Of a stretch of 64,000 nucleotides of DNA, positions 22,601 through 30,517 are shown piece after piece. The translations under genes were made by a program, and so were the position numbers. The notes under the pieces were generated by a model, which made no database searches, was not told the origin of the DNA, and saw only the letters and a list, made by a program, of their open reading frames with translations. The stretch's first letter is position 1, and each line of letters starts with the position of its first letter. Source of the DNA: Euglena gracilis (taxonomy: Eukaryota > Euglenida > Euglenophyceae > Euglenales); NCBI GenBank assembly GCA_039621445.1, contig CP154954.1, positions 40,479,572-40,543,571 on the forward strand. Reading direction: 5' to 3'.

Positions 22601-23363
22601 ACACGCCCTAGTCCTACACCCAGGCTTCCTTTCTTACTTCTTTCTTTTCCTTCTTTTCCCCCTGCTTTGGGGGGGGGCAGGGCGTGCCGTGACCCTCCCT
22701 CCTCCCAAATTATTCTCGTGGTTTCGCAGGCATTCTAAACTTCACTGACACCACCCCGGGGCACATGGAACGGGGAGGGGGGTCCAGGGTGCGGCCACCT
22801 CTGCCTCCGGGGTGGGTGGGGCACTGCATGTGGCTTTCGGGCAGGCTTTTTGGTGCCAGGCCCATCTCCTTTCGGCGCCAGAAAAGGGCCGTTTTCAGGC
22901 AAATTTTAGCCAACGGCCATGCATCCACCAGTCCACCACACCCAGAACAGGGTAGCATTGCACAAAAAAAATTGGTTTGGCAAGGCGATGAACGAATGAT
23001 TTTACTGAAAGTTCGACGCTCTGGAAATACGACAAGGCTTGTGTGACTTGGCTTAAGGCTTGTAGACAATACGACAAGGGGCAGACCCCACCCTGCCCAG
23101 GATGGGGGTGAGGGGTCAGGGATCCCCTACCACCTCCTGAGTATTTTTTTTGGAGATTCTCTTCAGCCTTTCGAGGCACAAGGCACATGTGCAGTTTCAA
23201 ACGGGAAAAAGCCTGCCGCCAAGCCCCCGCCCCCTTCATCAACACCCGCAGCCCCCTCCAGTGCTGGCGGGACCGACAACCGCCCCCACCGCCTGGCATG
23301 ATCGCCTGGTTTCGCGAAGCCCTCGGGCTCGGCAACCCCCCTGCCGTACAGGCCGTTGCCTAA
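15409..23363 (+). CDS. Multi-exon gene for an unrecognised multi-pass membrane protein
   Basis: At least ten exons read on the plus strand: 15409-15627, 17103-17200, 17804-17914, 18134-~18250, 19504-19575, 20473-20549, 20955-21130, 22028-22093, 22510-~22610 and 23195-23363. Each shows very high C/G in third positions in one frame. The joins 1-2, 2-3, 5-6, 6-7, 7-8 and 8-9 are phase-consistent with AG/GT borders. The joins 3-4, 4-5 and 9-10 are not resolved. About 400 residues can be read. There are about five hydrophobic stretches (in exons 1, 6, 7, 7/8 and 9), suggesting an organelle or plasma-membrane protein. No family was recognised and the true start is unknown. The introns are 0.4-1.5 kb and host MITEs. 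Confidence 0.7.
16158..16306 (+). repeat. Trinucleotide microsatellites (TTG)n, (ATG)n, (TTA)n
   Basis: Successive runs of GTT/TTG (about 16158-16198), ATG (16205-16232) and TTA (about 16233-16306) lie inside the large first intron. The minus-strand polyasparagine frame is an artefact of this. Confidence 0.95.
16517..16616 (+). repeat. (TTA)n microsatellite with interruptions
   Basis: About 33 TTA units with two short interruptions. They are preceded at 16470-16507 by three copies of a 13-14 bp unit containing GGCCGACGG. Both lie in intron 1. Confidence 0.95.
17103..17200 (+). CDS. Exon 2 of the membrane-protein gene
   Basis: The acceptor is TTCCACAG and the donor ATTGG|GTTTTG. It is 98 nt, entering in phase 0 and leaving in phase 2. 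It encodes TPPPANIVTAEQLQQADDD and then an Arg-rich charged end, DPIG. This looks like a soluble loop with a short helix-forming EQLQQADDDAAQQER segment. Confidence 0.65.
17804..17914 (+). CDS. Exon 3 of the membrane-protein gene
   Basis: The acceptor CTCCAG|T supplies the one base needed to complete the codon split by exon 2, and the frame then reads HRQLHPAPTWIERLFNPVIA and PYRGIRQLLEQAG. The donor is GG|GTGTTG. The end of a degraded transposon (CACCTGTCCGTATATCAAAC, 17759-17778) lies 20-25 nt before the acceptor, and its C run forms part of the acceptor's pyrimidine tract. Confidence 0.65.
18134..18250 (+). CDS. Exon 4 of the membrane-protein gene
   Basis: After AATACTCAG the frame reads PAGEYWWIVETAEEATAKRL and QALHAVADPALCARCHSRA, with strong C/G third positions. 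Exon 3 leaves in phase 2 but this frame needs phase 0 at 18134. Either a small exon is missing, or the acceptor lies further upstream (AAAAG at about 18100 restores phase but has a poor tract). No GT donor sits close to the right end. Confidence 0.55.
18974..19240 (+). mobile_element. Divergent CAGGG-family MITE (weak)
   Basis: It starts CAGGGATTTTTTAAGTTTGG, identical in design to the intact elements. Near 19203-19217 it has CCCCCGGTCTTTTGAAAAG in place of the normal 3' end. The preceding ATGCTGAC resembles ATTCTGAC at about 19245-19252 (7 of 8). The interior is poorly conserved. It lies in an intron of the membrane-protein gene. Confidence 0.4.
19504..19575 (+). CDS. Exon 5 of the membrane-protein gene
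   Basis: Exactly 24 codons between CTTCACAG and ACG|GTGTGT, phase 0 on both sides: WAPAVAAREAAQNAARHY and then RPPTRT. This is an amphipathic Ala-rich helix. It joins in phase to exon 6. Confidence 0.65.
19861..20136 (+). mobile_element. CAGGG-family MITE, 276 bp, intronic
   Basis: The termini CAGGGTTTTTTTTTTAG and CTTAAAAAACCCCTG are inverted repeats. The interior has GGGTATATCTTTTTCGACGC, then a GCCATTTTCAGCATTTTGGC segment and C/G runs. The flanks GCTCCACC (19853-19860) and GCTCCAAT (20137-20144) match in 6 of 8, consistent with an old 8-bp duplication. It lies in the intron between exons 5 and 6. Confidence 0.8.
20473..20549 (+). CDS. Exon 6 of the membrane-protein gene
   Basis: The acceptor is AATCTCACAG and the donor GGCGCT|GTGAAA. 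It enters in phase 0 and leaves in phase 2. It encodes FRGCRWWLVPLLTAIGSASW and then TRRAA, a likely membrane-spanning or re-entrant segment ending in basic residues. Confidence 0.65.
20754..20935 (+). mobile_element. CAGGG-family MITE, 182 bp, perfect 8-bp TSD, intronic
   Basis: It is bounded by perfect duplications GCCAGAAG at 20746-20753 and 20936-20943. Its ends are CAGGGGATTTTTTTAG and CTTTAAAAAAAAACCCCTG. The core retains GAAAAGGTGCTGG, GCGATTTTTGGCCATTTTGG and GGGACCCC. It is shorter than its relatives because the segment around the GGCGCC palindrome is deleted. It lies in the intron before exon 7. Confidence 0.9.
20955..21130 (+). CDS. Exon 7 of the membrane-protein gene
   Basis: The acceptor ACCAAG|G (20953-20954) completes the codon split by exon 6. 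The frame then gives NGAPLPQISPIDSCLANTLA and a hydrophobic WAVVAGTYSWLWVDYLRPR. After basic RRYPCSA a second helix begins (IGGLFALG). The donor is CTGG|GTGTAG. An alternative acceptor, CCGCAG at 20971-20976, would break the phase with exon 6. A 182-bp transposon plus its 8-bp duplication ends at 20943, only 11 nt before this exon. Confidence 0.7.
21434..21771 (+). mobile_element. CAATTGCTTA-family MITE, 338 bp, perfect 8-bp TSD
   Basis: GTCATGTC occurs at 21426-21433 and 21772-21779. The terminal inverted repeats are CAGGCAATTGCTTA and, reversed, CATACAATTGCTTA. The interior carries GTGACTGACTGGTTTT words on both sides and the palindrome GGCGCCGAAGGCGCC in the middle. Fragments of this family occur at 12350-12435 and 15060-15155. 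It lies in the intron between exons 7 and 8. Confidence 0.9.
22028..22093 (+). CDS. Exon 8 of the membrane-protein gene
   Basis: 66 nt. The acceptor GCTAG supplies the two bases that complete the exon 7 codon. It reads AAALVHATAARLRPLVEGNG and Y, and leaves in phase 1 at TACG|GTGGGC. It continues the helix begun at the end of exon 7. Confidence 0.6.
22510..22610 (+). CDS. Exon 9 of the membrane-protein gene
   Basis: Using the acceptor CCTGAG (AG at 22508-22509), two bases complete the exon 8 codon and the frame reads DQAWRHNAAYYGVRLAHLIA and IAAGGLGDLGLHAL. This is a polar start followed by a hydrophobic Gly-rich helix. The right border is uncertain: CTA|GTCCTA is the nearest GT, and the phase to exon 10 does not close. 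Confidence 0.55.
23195..23363 (+). CDS. Exon 10, likely terminal exon of the membrane-protein gene
   Basis: After ATGTGCAG the frame reads FKREKACRQAPAPFINTRSP and on to a Pro-rich turn and MIAWFREALGLGNPP, ending AVQAVA then TAA 23361-23363. Third positions are C/G-rich throughout. An alternative is a donor at GCC|GTACAG (23346), with the gene continuing into the GC-rich stretch at 23535-23640, which is open in all three frames and so cannot be assigned. Confidence 0.5.
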
Positions 23364-23820
23364 CCCCCCACCCCTCAGCCCCCTTTCCTGCACTTCGCGG
23401 CAGAACAGCCAGGCCAACCCTCCTTCAGCGGTGGACCCTCCTCCAGCGCTGGGGTGGCTTCGAAGGAACTCAGGGTTTGTGTTCAGCTGAAGCTGGGGGG
23501 ATGGGACACCCGGGCCACCCCGTCCCTCCCATCAAAGGCAATGGCTTGCCGCCGCACCGCCTGCCGCACCGCCGGCGCAGCCTGGAGCGCCGCCGCCGGC
23601 CGATGCTGCGGCGCAGGAGCCAGTCCAGCCAGGGTTCAGTGCCCAGAGTTCGTGAATTCAGACGTTTTTTTTTAAAAAATTTTGTTGTCCGGGGTGGGGG
23701 GGACGAACCTCCTCCCCGGGGCCGCCGGTGTCATGCCAGATTTGCTTTTGTTTTTGGTGCGAGTTTTTTTTTGGACCCCAAAATTCCCCAAACGTCGGTC
23801 CCCCCCCCAAGCACCCCCCC

Positions 23821-23949
23821 CAGGGTTTGATATAAGGAGGGCGAACATGGTTTAGGTTGGGGGTTGTCCCCCACCCCCCCCCCTCCTGGCCTGCAGGGGG
23901 GTCCGGACCACCCCCCCACCTGTCCTTATCAAATCCTTATCAAATCCTG
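23821..23949 (+). mobile_element. CAGGGTTTGATATAAGG-family MITE, 129 bp
   Basis: The ends are CAGGGTTTGATATAAGGA and TCCTTATCAAATCCTG. Its 5' 80 bp and 3' end match the 436-bp element at 28531-28966, so it is an internally deleted relative. C runs on both sides hide any duplication. Confidence 0.75.
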
Positions 23950-24043
23950 CCCCCCCCCCGGTCCCCCCCAGGGGAAGGTGTGACCAACCAGGACCCTCAT
24001 GGCAGGAAGTGAGCGTTAGTTTTGAGCAGGGGGGTCTGGGGAC

Positions 24044-24271
24044 AAAGGTTTTTTTTTTAGCCTTGAACGCCGAGCCCCCCCTCCCCCTGGGGGGGTCCCC
24101 CCAGGGGGTGGTGGGATGCACTTTTCGACGCCGAAGGCGCCGGGAATTTTTGAGCGAGGTGCTGTTTTTTGCATTTTCACGATTTTTGGTCATTCTTTGG
24201 GGAAATTGATTGGTCCCCCGGATCTCCCCCGGGGGGGGGGTCCCACCCCCTGGTCTTAAAAAAAACCCCTG
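24044..24271 (+). mobile_element. CAGGG-family MITE, 228 bp, perfect 8-bp TSD
   Basis: CTGGGGAC occurs at 24036-24043 and 24272-24279. The 5' end has decayed to AAAGGTTTTTTTTTTAG; the 3' end is CTTAAAAAAAACCCCTG. The core GGGATGCACTTTTCGACGCC, then GAAGGCGCCG and CACGATTTTTGGTCATT, is typical of the family. Confidence 0.88.
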
Positions 24272-24598
24272 CTGGGGACCCCTGAAACCCAGAAAAAACC
24301 CTTCCCTGGTCTTTTGTGCTTCTTTTGGCCTCTTTTTGCCAATTTGTTGAATAAATCTCCAAAATGCGATTTTGCAATATGCACAAAAACGGCATAAAAT
24401 GCATTAAATAAGAGGTTTTGGGGGGGGAAGAAACGCAAAAAAAAAATGAATTTTCTGTTCTTTTTTGGAGCAGTCTGTTGTTATTTTTTCCAGTTAAATT
24501 GATTGTTTGGTGGGAGTATGTCCTGAAATCAGACAGGCGTGGCTACCTTTGGGATGGGGTATCCTTCTCAATGCCCCCCCCCCCCCCGTGCCGCACAG

Positions 24599-24711
24599 CC
24601 CCAGTGCTGCGCCCTGCACACGACCAAACGCCCTGCGCCGGGCGTGGAGGAAGTTGAAGACCAAGCTGCGGTGAACAGAGGACATCGCCATCAATTGATG
24701 CCCAAGGATGG
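24599..24711 (+). CDS. Candidate exon after a C-run acceptor
   Basis: A run of C ends in CCGCACAG at 24591-24598. Two readings are possible. As a terminal exon it gives PSAAPCTRPNALRRAWRKLK and TKLR, then TGA 24672-24674, with excellent C/G thirds. As an internal exon it gives CCALHTTKRPAPGVEEVEDQ up to a strong donor GATG|GTAAATGG at 24711. Neither neighbour is known. It could be the 3' end of the gene to the left. Confidence 0.35.
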
Positions 24712-24719
24712 TAAATGGT

Positions 24720-26490
24720 GTCTATGTGCATTGGTGGTGCATGTTCACACAACATGAGATTGCGCCCCATCTTTGTTTGGCCGGGCCAGATTTTCAAAGT
24801 TTCGTTTCAAACGGAGCAATCTCTTTTTGGATGTTCAATGACTGGGAAGGGAAGGCCCAGGGTTGCCAATTGGGGGCTGAGAGGAGGGGGCAGGGGGGGG
24901 GGCTTTAACTTGTCATCAGTCCCTCGCCACCTGCAGATTGATGAATCATCAATTTTCCCAAACTTGGAATTTTTAATTCAGTTTTCCCTCAGTCATTGCG
25001 TCATTCTTGTTTCCTGCCATTTTATCCGGATAATATGTTGTATGTACCAAGGTGTGCACATGCATGTGTTTGTATGAAATATTACTGGGTCAATTTTATT
25101 CTTCTTTGTTGTTTTTTTTTACGATCCTTGGCGCCAGCCAAAGCCCAAGCCCAAGCCCGGGGCTAGCGCCCGGTGCCCATGGGCCTGGGGCAGGGAATTT
25201 CTTGAGCTGACCCCCTCCGGTGGGGGGGACGCTCAAGGGATTCCCTGGAGACTGGGGTGTGCCATCCCTCTGGGGAGGGCAAACCCACGGGTGGAAGCCT
25301 TGGCTGGGCACTCCTTGGAGGGTTGAGTTTTTGTCTGGTGTTTTTTTTTATTTTTTTTCCCAACAATCGGGCCTTTTTTTTTGAGTTTGGTGTCAGAAAA
25401 AGAAGAGAATTGGTTTGTTGCAAACAAAAAAAGGCACCTTCAGCACCCAATAGCGGCATTGGGTTTGAGATTTCCCAGCAAACGTTCTGGGTGAGAATTT
25501 GGGGTTGGCTCTTGAGGGAAGGCAGAGGAGAGGGTCTGGTTCCCCCCCCCCCCGCTTTCTGCATCCACAACCGGAAGCAAACTCATCCCTCGTAGGATTG
25601 CCCAGCCAGCCCCCCACCCCCCCCCTCCCCCCTCCCAGGCCAAAATGGAAATGGCCTGAACGTTTTGTTTTGGAGGGTTGCATGCAACTTTCAAGGGTTT
25701 CAAGGGTCAAACCCCCCTTTTCCTCTATTTTTGGCACAATGAGTTTCAGCCTCCAAAAATGACCCCCTATGGAATTAGTCCCTCACAAAGGTTTTTTCCC
25801 CCAAAGGATGGCGGCAGGTGGGGGGGCATGGACGGATCGGGAGGGGGGCAAATCTGCACCCCTGGAAGGTCTACCCAAAGTGCCGATTTTTGGGACATTT
25901 TTTTGAGCCCCCCCCCAAATTTGACCGCGACAAGAGGAACCCTTTGAGCCGTTGGTGGCCACCCCCAAGGAATGGGTGGGTTGGTGCCGACCTCCCTAAT
26001 CCTCGTGTTTCCCATTCTGGCCTGGCCGTGCCACAGGCTGACTGTGATGCAATGGCACCCCTCGCCCCGAGAGGGAGGGGTCAAGGCCCATCCCAGCAAA
26101 GGAAGCAAATCAAACCCAGATTCGAAGACTTTTCACTGCCTGGAAAAAAAGCACTGGGGACCCCCCCTTTGTGCCAAAATTTTGGCATTTTTGGCAAAAT
26201 TTCCCCCCAAGTGCCCCAAAATGACATTCTGGCCGCTTTGGTGGGGGGGGCAACGTTTTCCGTCTGGTGCTTTGCGCTGGACCAAAAATGGATCACCTGG
26301 ACCCTGGCTTCTTTTCAAGTCAGCAGAAACTAGGGTATGGGTTTCAGCGCGAAGGGAAATGGCCTCAAACAGCCCGATTTTATTGGGGGGAGGGGTCCCC
26401 CCCCCTGCACCGGGCTGGGTTGGGGGACCCCACCCCGGCGTTGTTTGGGGGGGGGGGGCTGGACCGGAGGAGAGCCCAACCGATATGAGT
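24720..26490. other. No gene recognised; repeat fragments
   Basis: AT-richer than average at 24900-25100, then G/C-run DNA. At about 26140-26285 a segment with TTGGCATTTTTGGCAAAATT and GGTGCTTTGCGCTGG resembles the interior of the 28531-28966 element and the fragments at 17600-17780 and 27870-27940. No frame shows coding bias. Confidence 0.4.
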
Positions 26491-26496
26491 TGGGGT

Positions 26497-26769
26497 CAGG
26501 GATTTTTTTAAGTTTGGCCCCCGGGGGGGGGGGAGGGGGGGGTAGGGTGGGTGGGTCCGCCGGACCCCCTCCCCCCCCCCCCCGAGGGGGGTGGGATATA
26601 CTTTTCGGCGCCGCAGGCACCGAAAAAATTCTATTTTTAGCACTTTTCGCGATTTTTCGGCCATTTTTTGTGGGTCCCCCGGACCCCCCTCCCCCCCCCG
26701 GGGGGGCCCCCCCCGGGGAGGGGGGGGGGGCCCCCCCTCCCCCCCCCCCCGGTCTTAAAAAAACCCCAA
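26497..26769 (+). mobile_element. CAGGG-family MITE, 273 bp, near-perfect 8-bp TSD
   Basis: The flanks GTTGGGGT (26489-26496) and CTTGGGGT (26770-26777) match in 7 of 8. It starts CAGGGATTTTTTTAAGTTTGG and ends CTTAAAAAAACCCCAA, the last two bases being altered from TG. The interior is nearly identical to 30250-30517, including the GGCGCC palindrome and TTTTCGCGATTTTTCGGCC. Confidence 0.9.
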
Positions 26770-26867
26770 CTTGGGGTGCATCGCATCACAGCCAACCAGC
26801 CCCGCACGGGAGACCCCCATCCCTCACCCACTGACCACCCCCCACCACCCCCACCCCCACCAGGGCC

Positions 26868-27155
26868 ATGGGCACCAAGTGGTGCTGGCCCCTGGCGCAC
26901 CTGCTGGCCAGCCCGGGTGATGGGAGCTGCCACGCCCTCGCCCTCCGCCCCACCGCCGCTGCCACCACCGCCATCGCCACCCCGTGGCAACCATCCGTTG
27001 GTCAGCGCCCCTGCTCCAACGACGCCTCCGACTGCCACCACCGACGCCCCCCGTCAGCGTCCCCGGTCCCACCGAGGCCTTTTTTTGCTCATACAAAGGC
27101 TGTACAGTTTTGGGAGAGGGAGGTTGTTAAGGTTGGAATCTGGGGGTTTCTTTAG
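26868..27155 (+). CDS. Candidate first exon or small ORF, 95 codons
   Basis: The ATG lies in GGGCCATGGG, an optimal animal/plant-type initiation context. The frame begins MGTKWCWPLAHLLASPGD and then runs through Ala/Thr-rich and Cys/His-containing sequence to a stop at 27153-27155. C/G third-position bias is strong up to about 27075 and then vanishes, so the real exon probably ends there, although no clear GT donor is found. The short hydrophobic start could be part of a targeting peptide. No family was recognised. It begins 99 nt after a MITE. Confidence 0.35.
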   Translation: MGTKWCWPLAHLLASPGDGSCHALALRPTAAATTAIATPWQPSVGQRPCSNDASDCHHRRPPSASPVPPRPFFAHTKAVQFWEREVVKVGIWGFL

Positions 27156-27159
27156 TCTT

Positions 27160-27960
27160 GGACCCCCGGGTGGGGGGGTGGGGGGTCCAGGGATGGATGG
27201 GAAGCCCTTCGGTATTGAGGTAGGTGGTGGGGGGGGTCCCTCCCTAGGGGGGTGAGGTGGTCGGGGGGGGGGGGTCCGGACCCCCCTTAGACGTTGGGAG
27301 GAGGGTTCAAAAAAATTCAAAACTGAGCATTTTTGGATCGATTTTCAAAGAAAAATCAGGGATTTTTGACCGATTTTGACCCAATATCCGGCCTTTTGCC
27401 CGTCCATGAAATCAAAAAATCTTTGCCCCCCCTCAGTTTCGAGGTACCGGGGGGAAAAAATTGGATGCCGAAAAAATTGATTGGGAAAAAATTGGCGTAC
27501 AGAAATCCTGCCAAATTTTTCCGGGCCTTTTTTGAAAATCCTGCCTCAAAATTTTGAAAATCACCCTTTTTCCAGTCATCTTGCATACAAAACCTGCCAA
27601 TTTTTTTGGGCCGTTTTCTGGTTTGGCACCAATTTTTTCGGCTTCCAATTTTGTCGGGTCTAATTTTATCTAGCTTCAATTTCCCCCCCCCCCCCGGTAG
27701 GGGGGGTCCGCCCCCCCCCCCGTGTCGGGAGGGGGTCCGACCCCCCCCCCGTGTCGGGAGGGGGTCCGACCCCCCCTCCCCCCTCCCTCAAGGCTTCCAA
27801 CATTTTTGGGGGGGAAAACCACCAACACATCAAAAAATGGGAAATATGTCCAAAAGTCAGCAAAAGGGGTGTTATTGCTCTTTTCCGGCGCTGTGCGCCG
27901 GAAGAAAATTTTCTGCTATTTTTGGCACCTGTCGAGGAGGGGGGGTCCGGCCAAGTCCCC
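27160..27960. other. Repeat fragments, no gene
   Basis: CAGGGATGGATGGGAAGCCC at about 27190 and the following 60 bp are a reverse-oriented fragment of the element at 29958-30241. At 27700-27780 the unit CCCCGTGTCGGGAGGGGGTC is repeated. At 27838-27950 the sequence from AATATGTCCAAAAGTCAGC to TTTTTGGCACCTGTC matches the interior of 29958-30241. Confidence 0.55.
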
Positions 27961-27969
27961 ACCCGGGGT

Positions 27970-28163
27970 CCACCCAGCGGGGGGTGGGGTATATTTTTCG
28001 GCGCCGAAGACATCAAAAATTTTGAAAAGGTGCTATTTTTAACATTTTTCGCGATTTTTTGGCCATTTTGGGGGGAAATTTAGTGGGTCACCCGGGACCT
28101 CTCCCTCCCCCAGGGGGTGGGTGGGTGAGGGAACCCCCCCCTGGTCTTAAAAAAAAAACCCTG
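27970..28163 (+). mobile_element. CAGGG-family MITE fragment, 3' part
   Basis: It contains GGGGTATATTTTTCGGCGCC, GAAAAGGTGCTATTTTTAAC and the terminus CTTAAAAAAAAAACCCTG. The 5' half is absent, replaced by another repeat, so no duplication can be scored. Confidence 0.65.
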
Positions 28164-28214
28164 GTTGGAAACCTCCCAGGAGTGAAGGGACCGGACGCAA
28201 AGTTTTTTTTGTTT

Positions 28215-28430
28215 TGTCTCTGGCAAAAATGGGCAAAGGGGGCCAAAGTGTGGCCAACCGTTGCCAAAAGTGGCAAAAACGACCAAACATGGCAAAAAGC
28301 GGTCAAAAATGCCTAAAAATTCCCAAAAGTGTCCCAAAAATGTCCAAAACTGGCCAAAAGTGGCCAACCGTAGTCAAGACATAGCATAAATGGCCAAAAA
28401 CAGCCCAAAAATGGCCATATACCCCCATCT
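28215..28430 (+). repeat. Degenerate 10-11 bp repeat, CCAAAAATGG-like
   Basis: About eighteen imperfect copies of GGCAAAAATGG, GGCCAAAAGTGG or GTCCCAAAAATG run in series. The same words occur singly across the window's G-rich DNA. No coding interpretation. Confidence 0.7.
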
Positions 28431-28530
28431 ATGGTAAATTTTCCTCTGACTTGGGGTCCACTCCGCTTGTCTAACGACCACCACCACCCCCTGGTCGAGA
28501 CGAACATTGGCCATTTTAGCGACCCCCCCC

Positions 28531-28966
28531 CAGGGTTTGATATAAGGAGGGCGTACATGGTTTAGGTGGGGGGGTGTCCCCCCCACCCCCCCCCCCCTCC
28601 TGGCCCGCAGGGGGGGGTCCGGACCACCCCCCCCCCCCCACCTGCAAGGGGGGTCCGGACCGACCCTCGGGGGCGAAAATTGACCCCCCCAAAAAGGGTC
28701 AATTTTTTCCTCCGGCGCTTTGCGCCGAAAATTTTTTGCATTTTTCGCACATTTTTGCCCAAAAAGTGCCCAAAATGGCACTTTTGGTCGTTTTGGGGGG
28801 TCAAAAATTTTCGGCCCGGCGCTTTGCGCTGGGCCGAAAATTCGGCCACCCTGACCGCGCACCTGTTTAGGTGGGGGGGGTGTCCCCCCCCACCCCCCCC
28901 CCCCCCTGGCCCCCAGGGGGGGGGGTCCGGCCCACCCCCCCCCACCTGTCCTTATATCGAACCCTG
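28531..28966 (+). mobile_element. CAGGGTTYGATATAAGG-family element, 436 bp
   Basis: The termini CAGGGTTTGATATAAGGA and, reversed, CAGGGTTCGATATAAGGA are near-perfect inverted repeats. Exactly eight C lie on each side (28523-28530 and 28967-28974), consistent with but not proof of an 8-bp duplication. The interior has GGCGCTTTGCGCC and GGCGCTTTGCGCTGG motifs around CATTTTTGCCC. An outer inverted pair, CTTGTCTAACGACCAC (28466) and GTGGTCGTTGGACAAG (28992-29007), surrounds it. Confidence 0.8.
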
Positions 28967-29299
28967 CCCCCCCCGTCAGACACGAACATCAGTGGTCGTT
29001 GGACAAGGGGGGGGGGTAGGGGGACCTTCTCCTGCCCTTGTATCCAGTGACCCGTTTCCTCAAAAAAATTTTCATTGTATTTTCTTTTCCCTTTTGGCAA
29101 GGACTCAGCCGACCACGGGCACCCCGGGGCTGCCCCCCCCCCCTCGGGGGTGTGCCCCCCCCCGGTCGGTAAAAAAAAAGCCTGGTACCTGCTGACCTGA
29201 CCTCCTGTACTCGCTGATTTGTCTGGAGACAGTTTCCAGGGGGAGAGGAATTCTGTGCTTGCACTGGAAACTGGCCTGCCTGTGAGTCAGCCCACAACA

Positions 29300-29790
29300 C
29301 CAACCCCTCAACCCCCGAAGCCCCCGGCCACCCTGGGCCCACCCCCGCACCTCCGGCTCAACCCCCGAAGCCCCCGGCCACCCTGGGCCCACCCCTGCCC
29401 CCCCCCCCCCGGCCGTGTCGGATGACCTCGCTTGGCCTCGGTTCGCCCTGGCCGAGCGAGGGTTCCCGGCGCGGAACGGGGGTGCTGTGCACAGCCACCT
29501 GAACCCCACCGCCTGAACCACCGACCCCCACAGCATTGGGCTCACCCCCGCAGCTCTGGCTCAACCCCCGAAGCCCCCGGCCACCCTGGGCCCACCCCCC
29601 AACCTCCGGCTCAACCCCCGAAGCCCCCGGCCACCCTGGGCCCAACCCCGCACCTCCGTCTCAACCCCCGAAGCCCCCGGCCACCCTGGGCCCACCCCCG
29701 CAGCTCCGGCTCAACCCCCGAAGCCCCCGGCCACCCTGGGCCCAACCCCGCACCTCCGTCTCAACCCCCGAAGCCCCCGGCCACCCTGCC
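29300..29790 (+). repeat. 50-bp minisatellite (CTCAACCCCCGAAGCCCCCG)
   Basis: TCAACCCCCGAAGCC recurs exactly every 50 bp at 29308/29358 and at 29561, 29611, 29661, 29711 and 29761. The period is not a multiple of three, so the Pro-rich frames are not under protein selection. Confidence 0.9.
29405..29490 (+). other. Duplicated exon-like module, copy 1
   Basis: About 70 bp beginning GTGTCGGATGACCTCGCTTG are repeated almost exactly at 29805-29875. In one frame both copies read SDDLAWPRFALAERGFPARN, with good C/G thirds. The 50-bp minisatellite lies between them. It could be an exon duplicated together with the minisatellite. No clear splice acceptor was found. Confidence 0.35.
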
Positions 29791-29804
29791 ACATCCCCTC
29801 CCCC

Positions 29805-29875
29805 GTGTCGGATGACCTCGCTTGGCCTCGGTTCGCCCTGGCCGAGCGAGGGTTCCCGGCGCGGAACGGGGGCCC
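29805..29875 (+). other. Duplicated exon-like module, copy 2
   Basis: Second copy of the module at 29405-29490. After the shared part it continues into a different sequence (GGCCCCAGTCCGTATGGCCC), which marks the duplication boundary. Confidence 0.35.
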
Positions 29876-29957
29876 CAGTCCGTATGGCCCCTGGCTTCCG
29901 CCACGTGGGACATAACAACGTGGTGTGCCTCTATTTGAGCCTGCTGTGTGTTGACAC

Positions 29958-30241
29958 CACGGTTGGATGGGAAGCCTTGAGGGGGGGGGGGTCGGACCCC
30001 CCCTCCCGACACAGAGGGGGGGGATGGGCAAAAAATGGGCAATATGTCCAAAAGTCAGCAAAAGGGGGTGTTTTTGCTCATTTTCCGCAGCGGAAGAAAA
30101 TTTTCTGCTATTTTTGGCACCTGTCAAGGAGGGGGGGGGTGGGAGGGTCCGGACCCCCCTCCCAACATCTGGGGGGGGGGGGGTGGTCCGGACCCCCTCT
30201 ACCACCTACCTCAATACCGAAGGGCTTCCCATCCAACCCTG
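29958..30241 (+). mobile_element. GGTTGGATGGGAAGCC-family MITE, 284 bp, perfect 8-bp TSD
   Basis: GTTGACAC lies at 29950-29957 and again at 30242-30249. The inverted termini are CACGGTTGGATGGGAAGCC and, reversed, CAGGGTTGGATGGGAAGCCC. The interior includes AATATGTCCAAAAGTCAGC and GAAAATTTTCTGCTATTTTT, shared with 27838-27940. Its right duplication is also the left duplication of the next element. Confidence 0.9.
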
Positions 30242-30249
30242 GTTGACAC

Positions 30250-30517
30250 CAGGGATTTTTTTAAGTTTGGACCCCGGGGGGGGGGAGGGGGAGGGGTAGG
30301 GTGGGTGGGTCCGCCGGACCCCCTCCCCCCCCCGGAGGGGGGTGGGATATACTTTTCGGCGCCGCAGGCGCCAAAAAAATCTATTTTTAGCACTTTTCGC
30401 GATTTTTCGGCCATTTTTTTGTGGGTCCCCCGGACCCCCCTCCCCCCCCGGGGGGCCCCCCCCAGGGGGTGGGTGGGTGGGGGGACCCCCTCCCCCCCGG
30501 TCTTAAAAAAACCCCTG
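30250..30517 (+). mobile_element. CAGGG-family MITE, 268 bp, perfect 8-bp TSD
   Basis: GTTGACAC lies at 30242-30249 and 30518-30525. Its ends are CAGGGATTTTTTTAAG and CTTAAAAAAACCCCTG. The internal order is GGGTGGGTCCGCCGG, GGGATATACTTTTCGG, the palindrome GGCGCCGCAGGCGCC, TTTTCGCGATTTTTCGGCC and GGGTCCCCCGGACCC. This is the cleanest example for a family consensus. Confidence 0.95.

Noticed and set aside
23535-23640. Pro/Ala-rich exon after the terminal exon
   Set aside because: All three frames are open and GC-rich, and no acceptor is near. It cannot be assigned.
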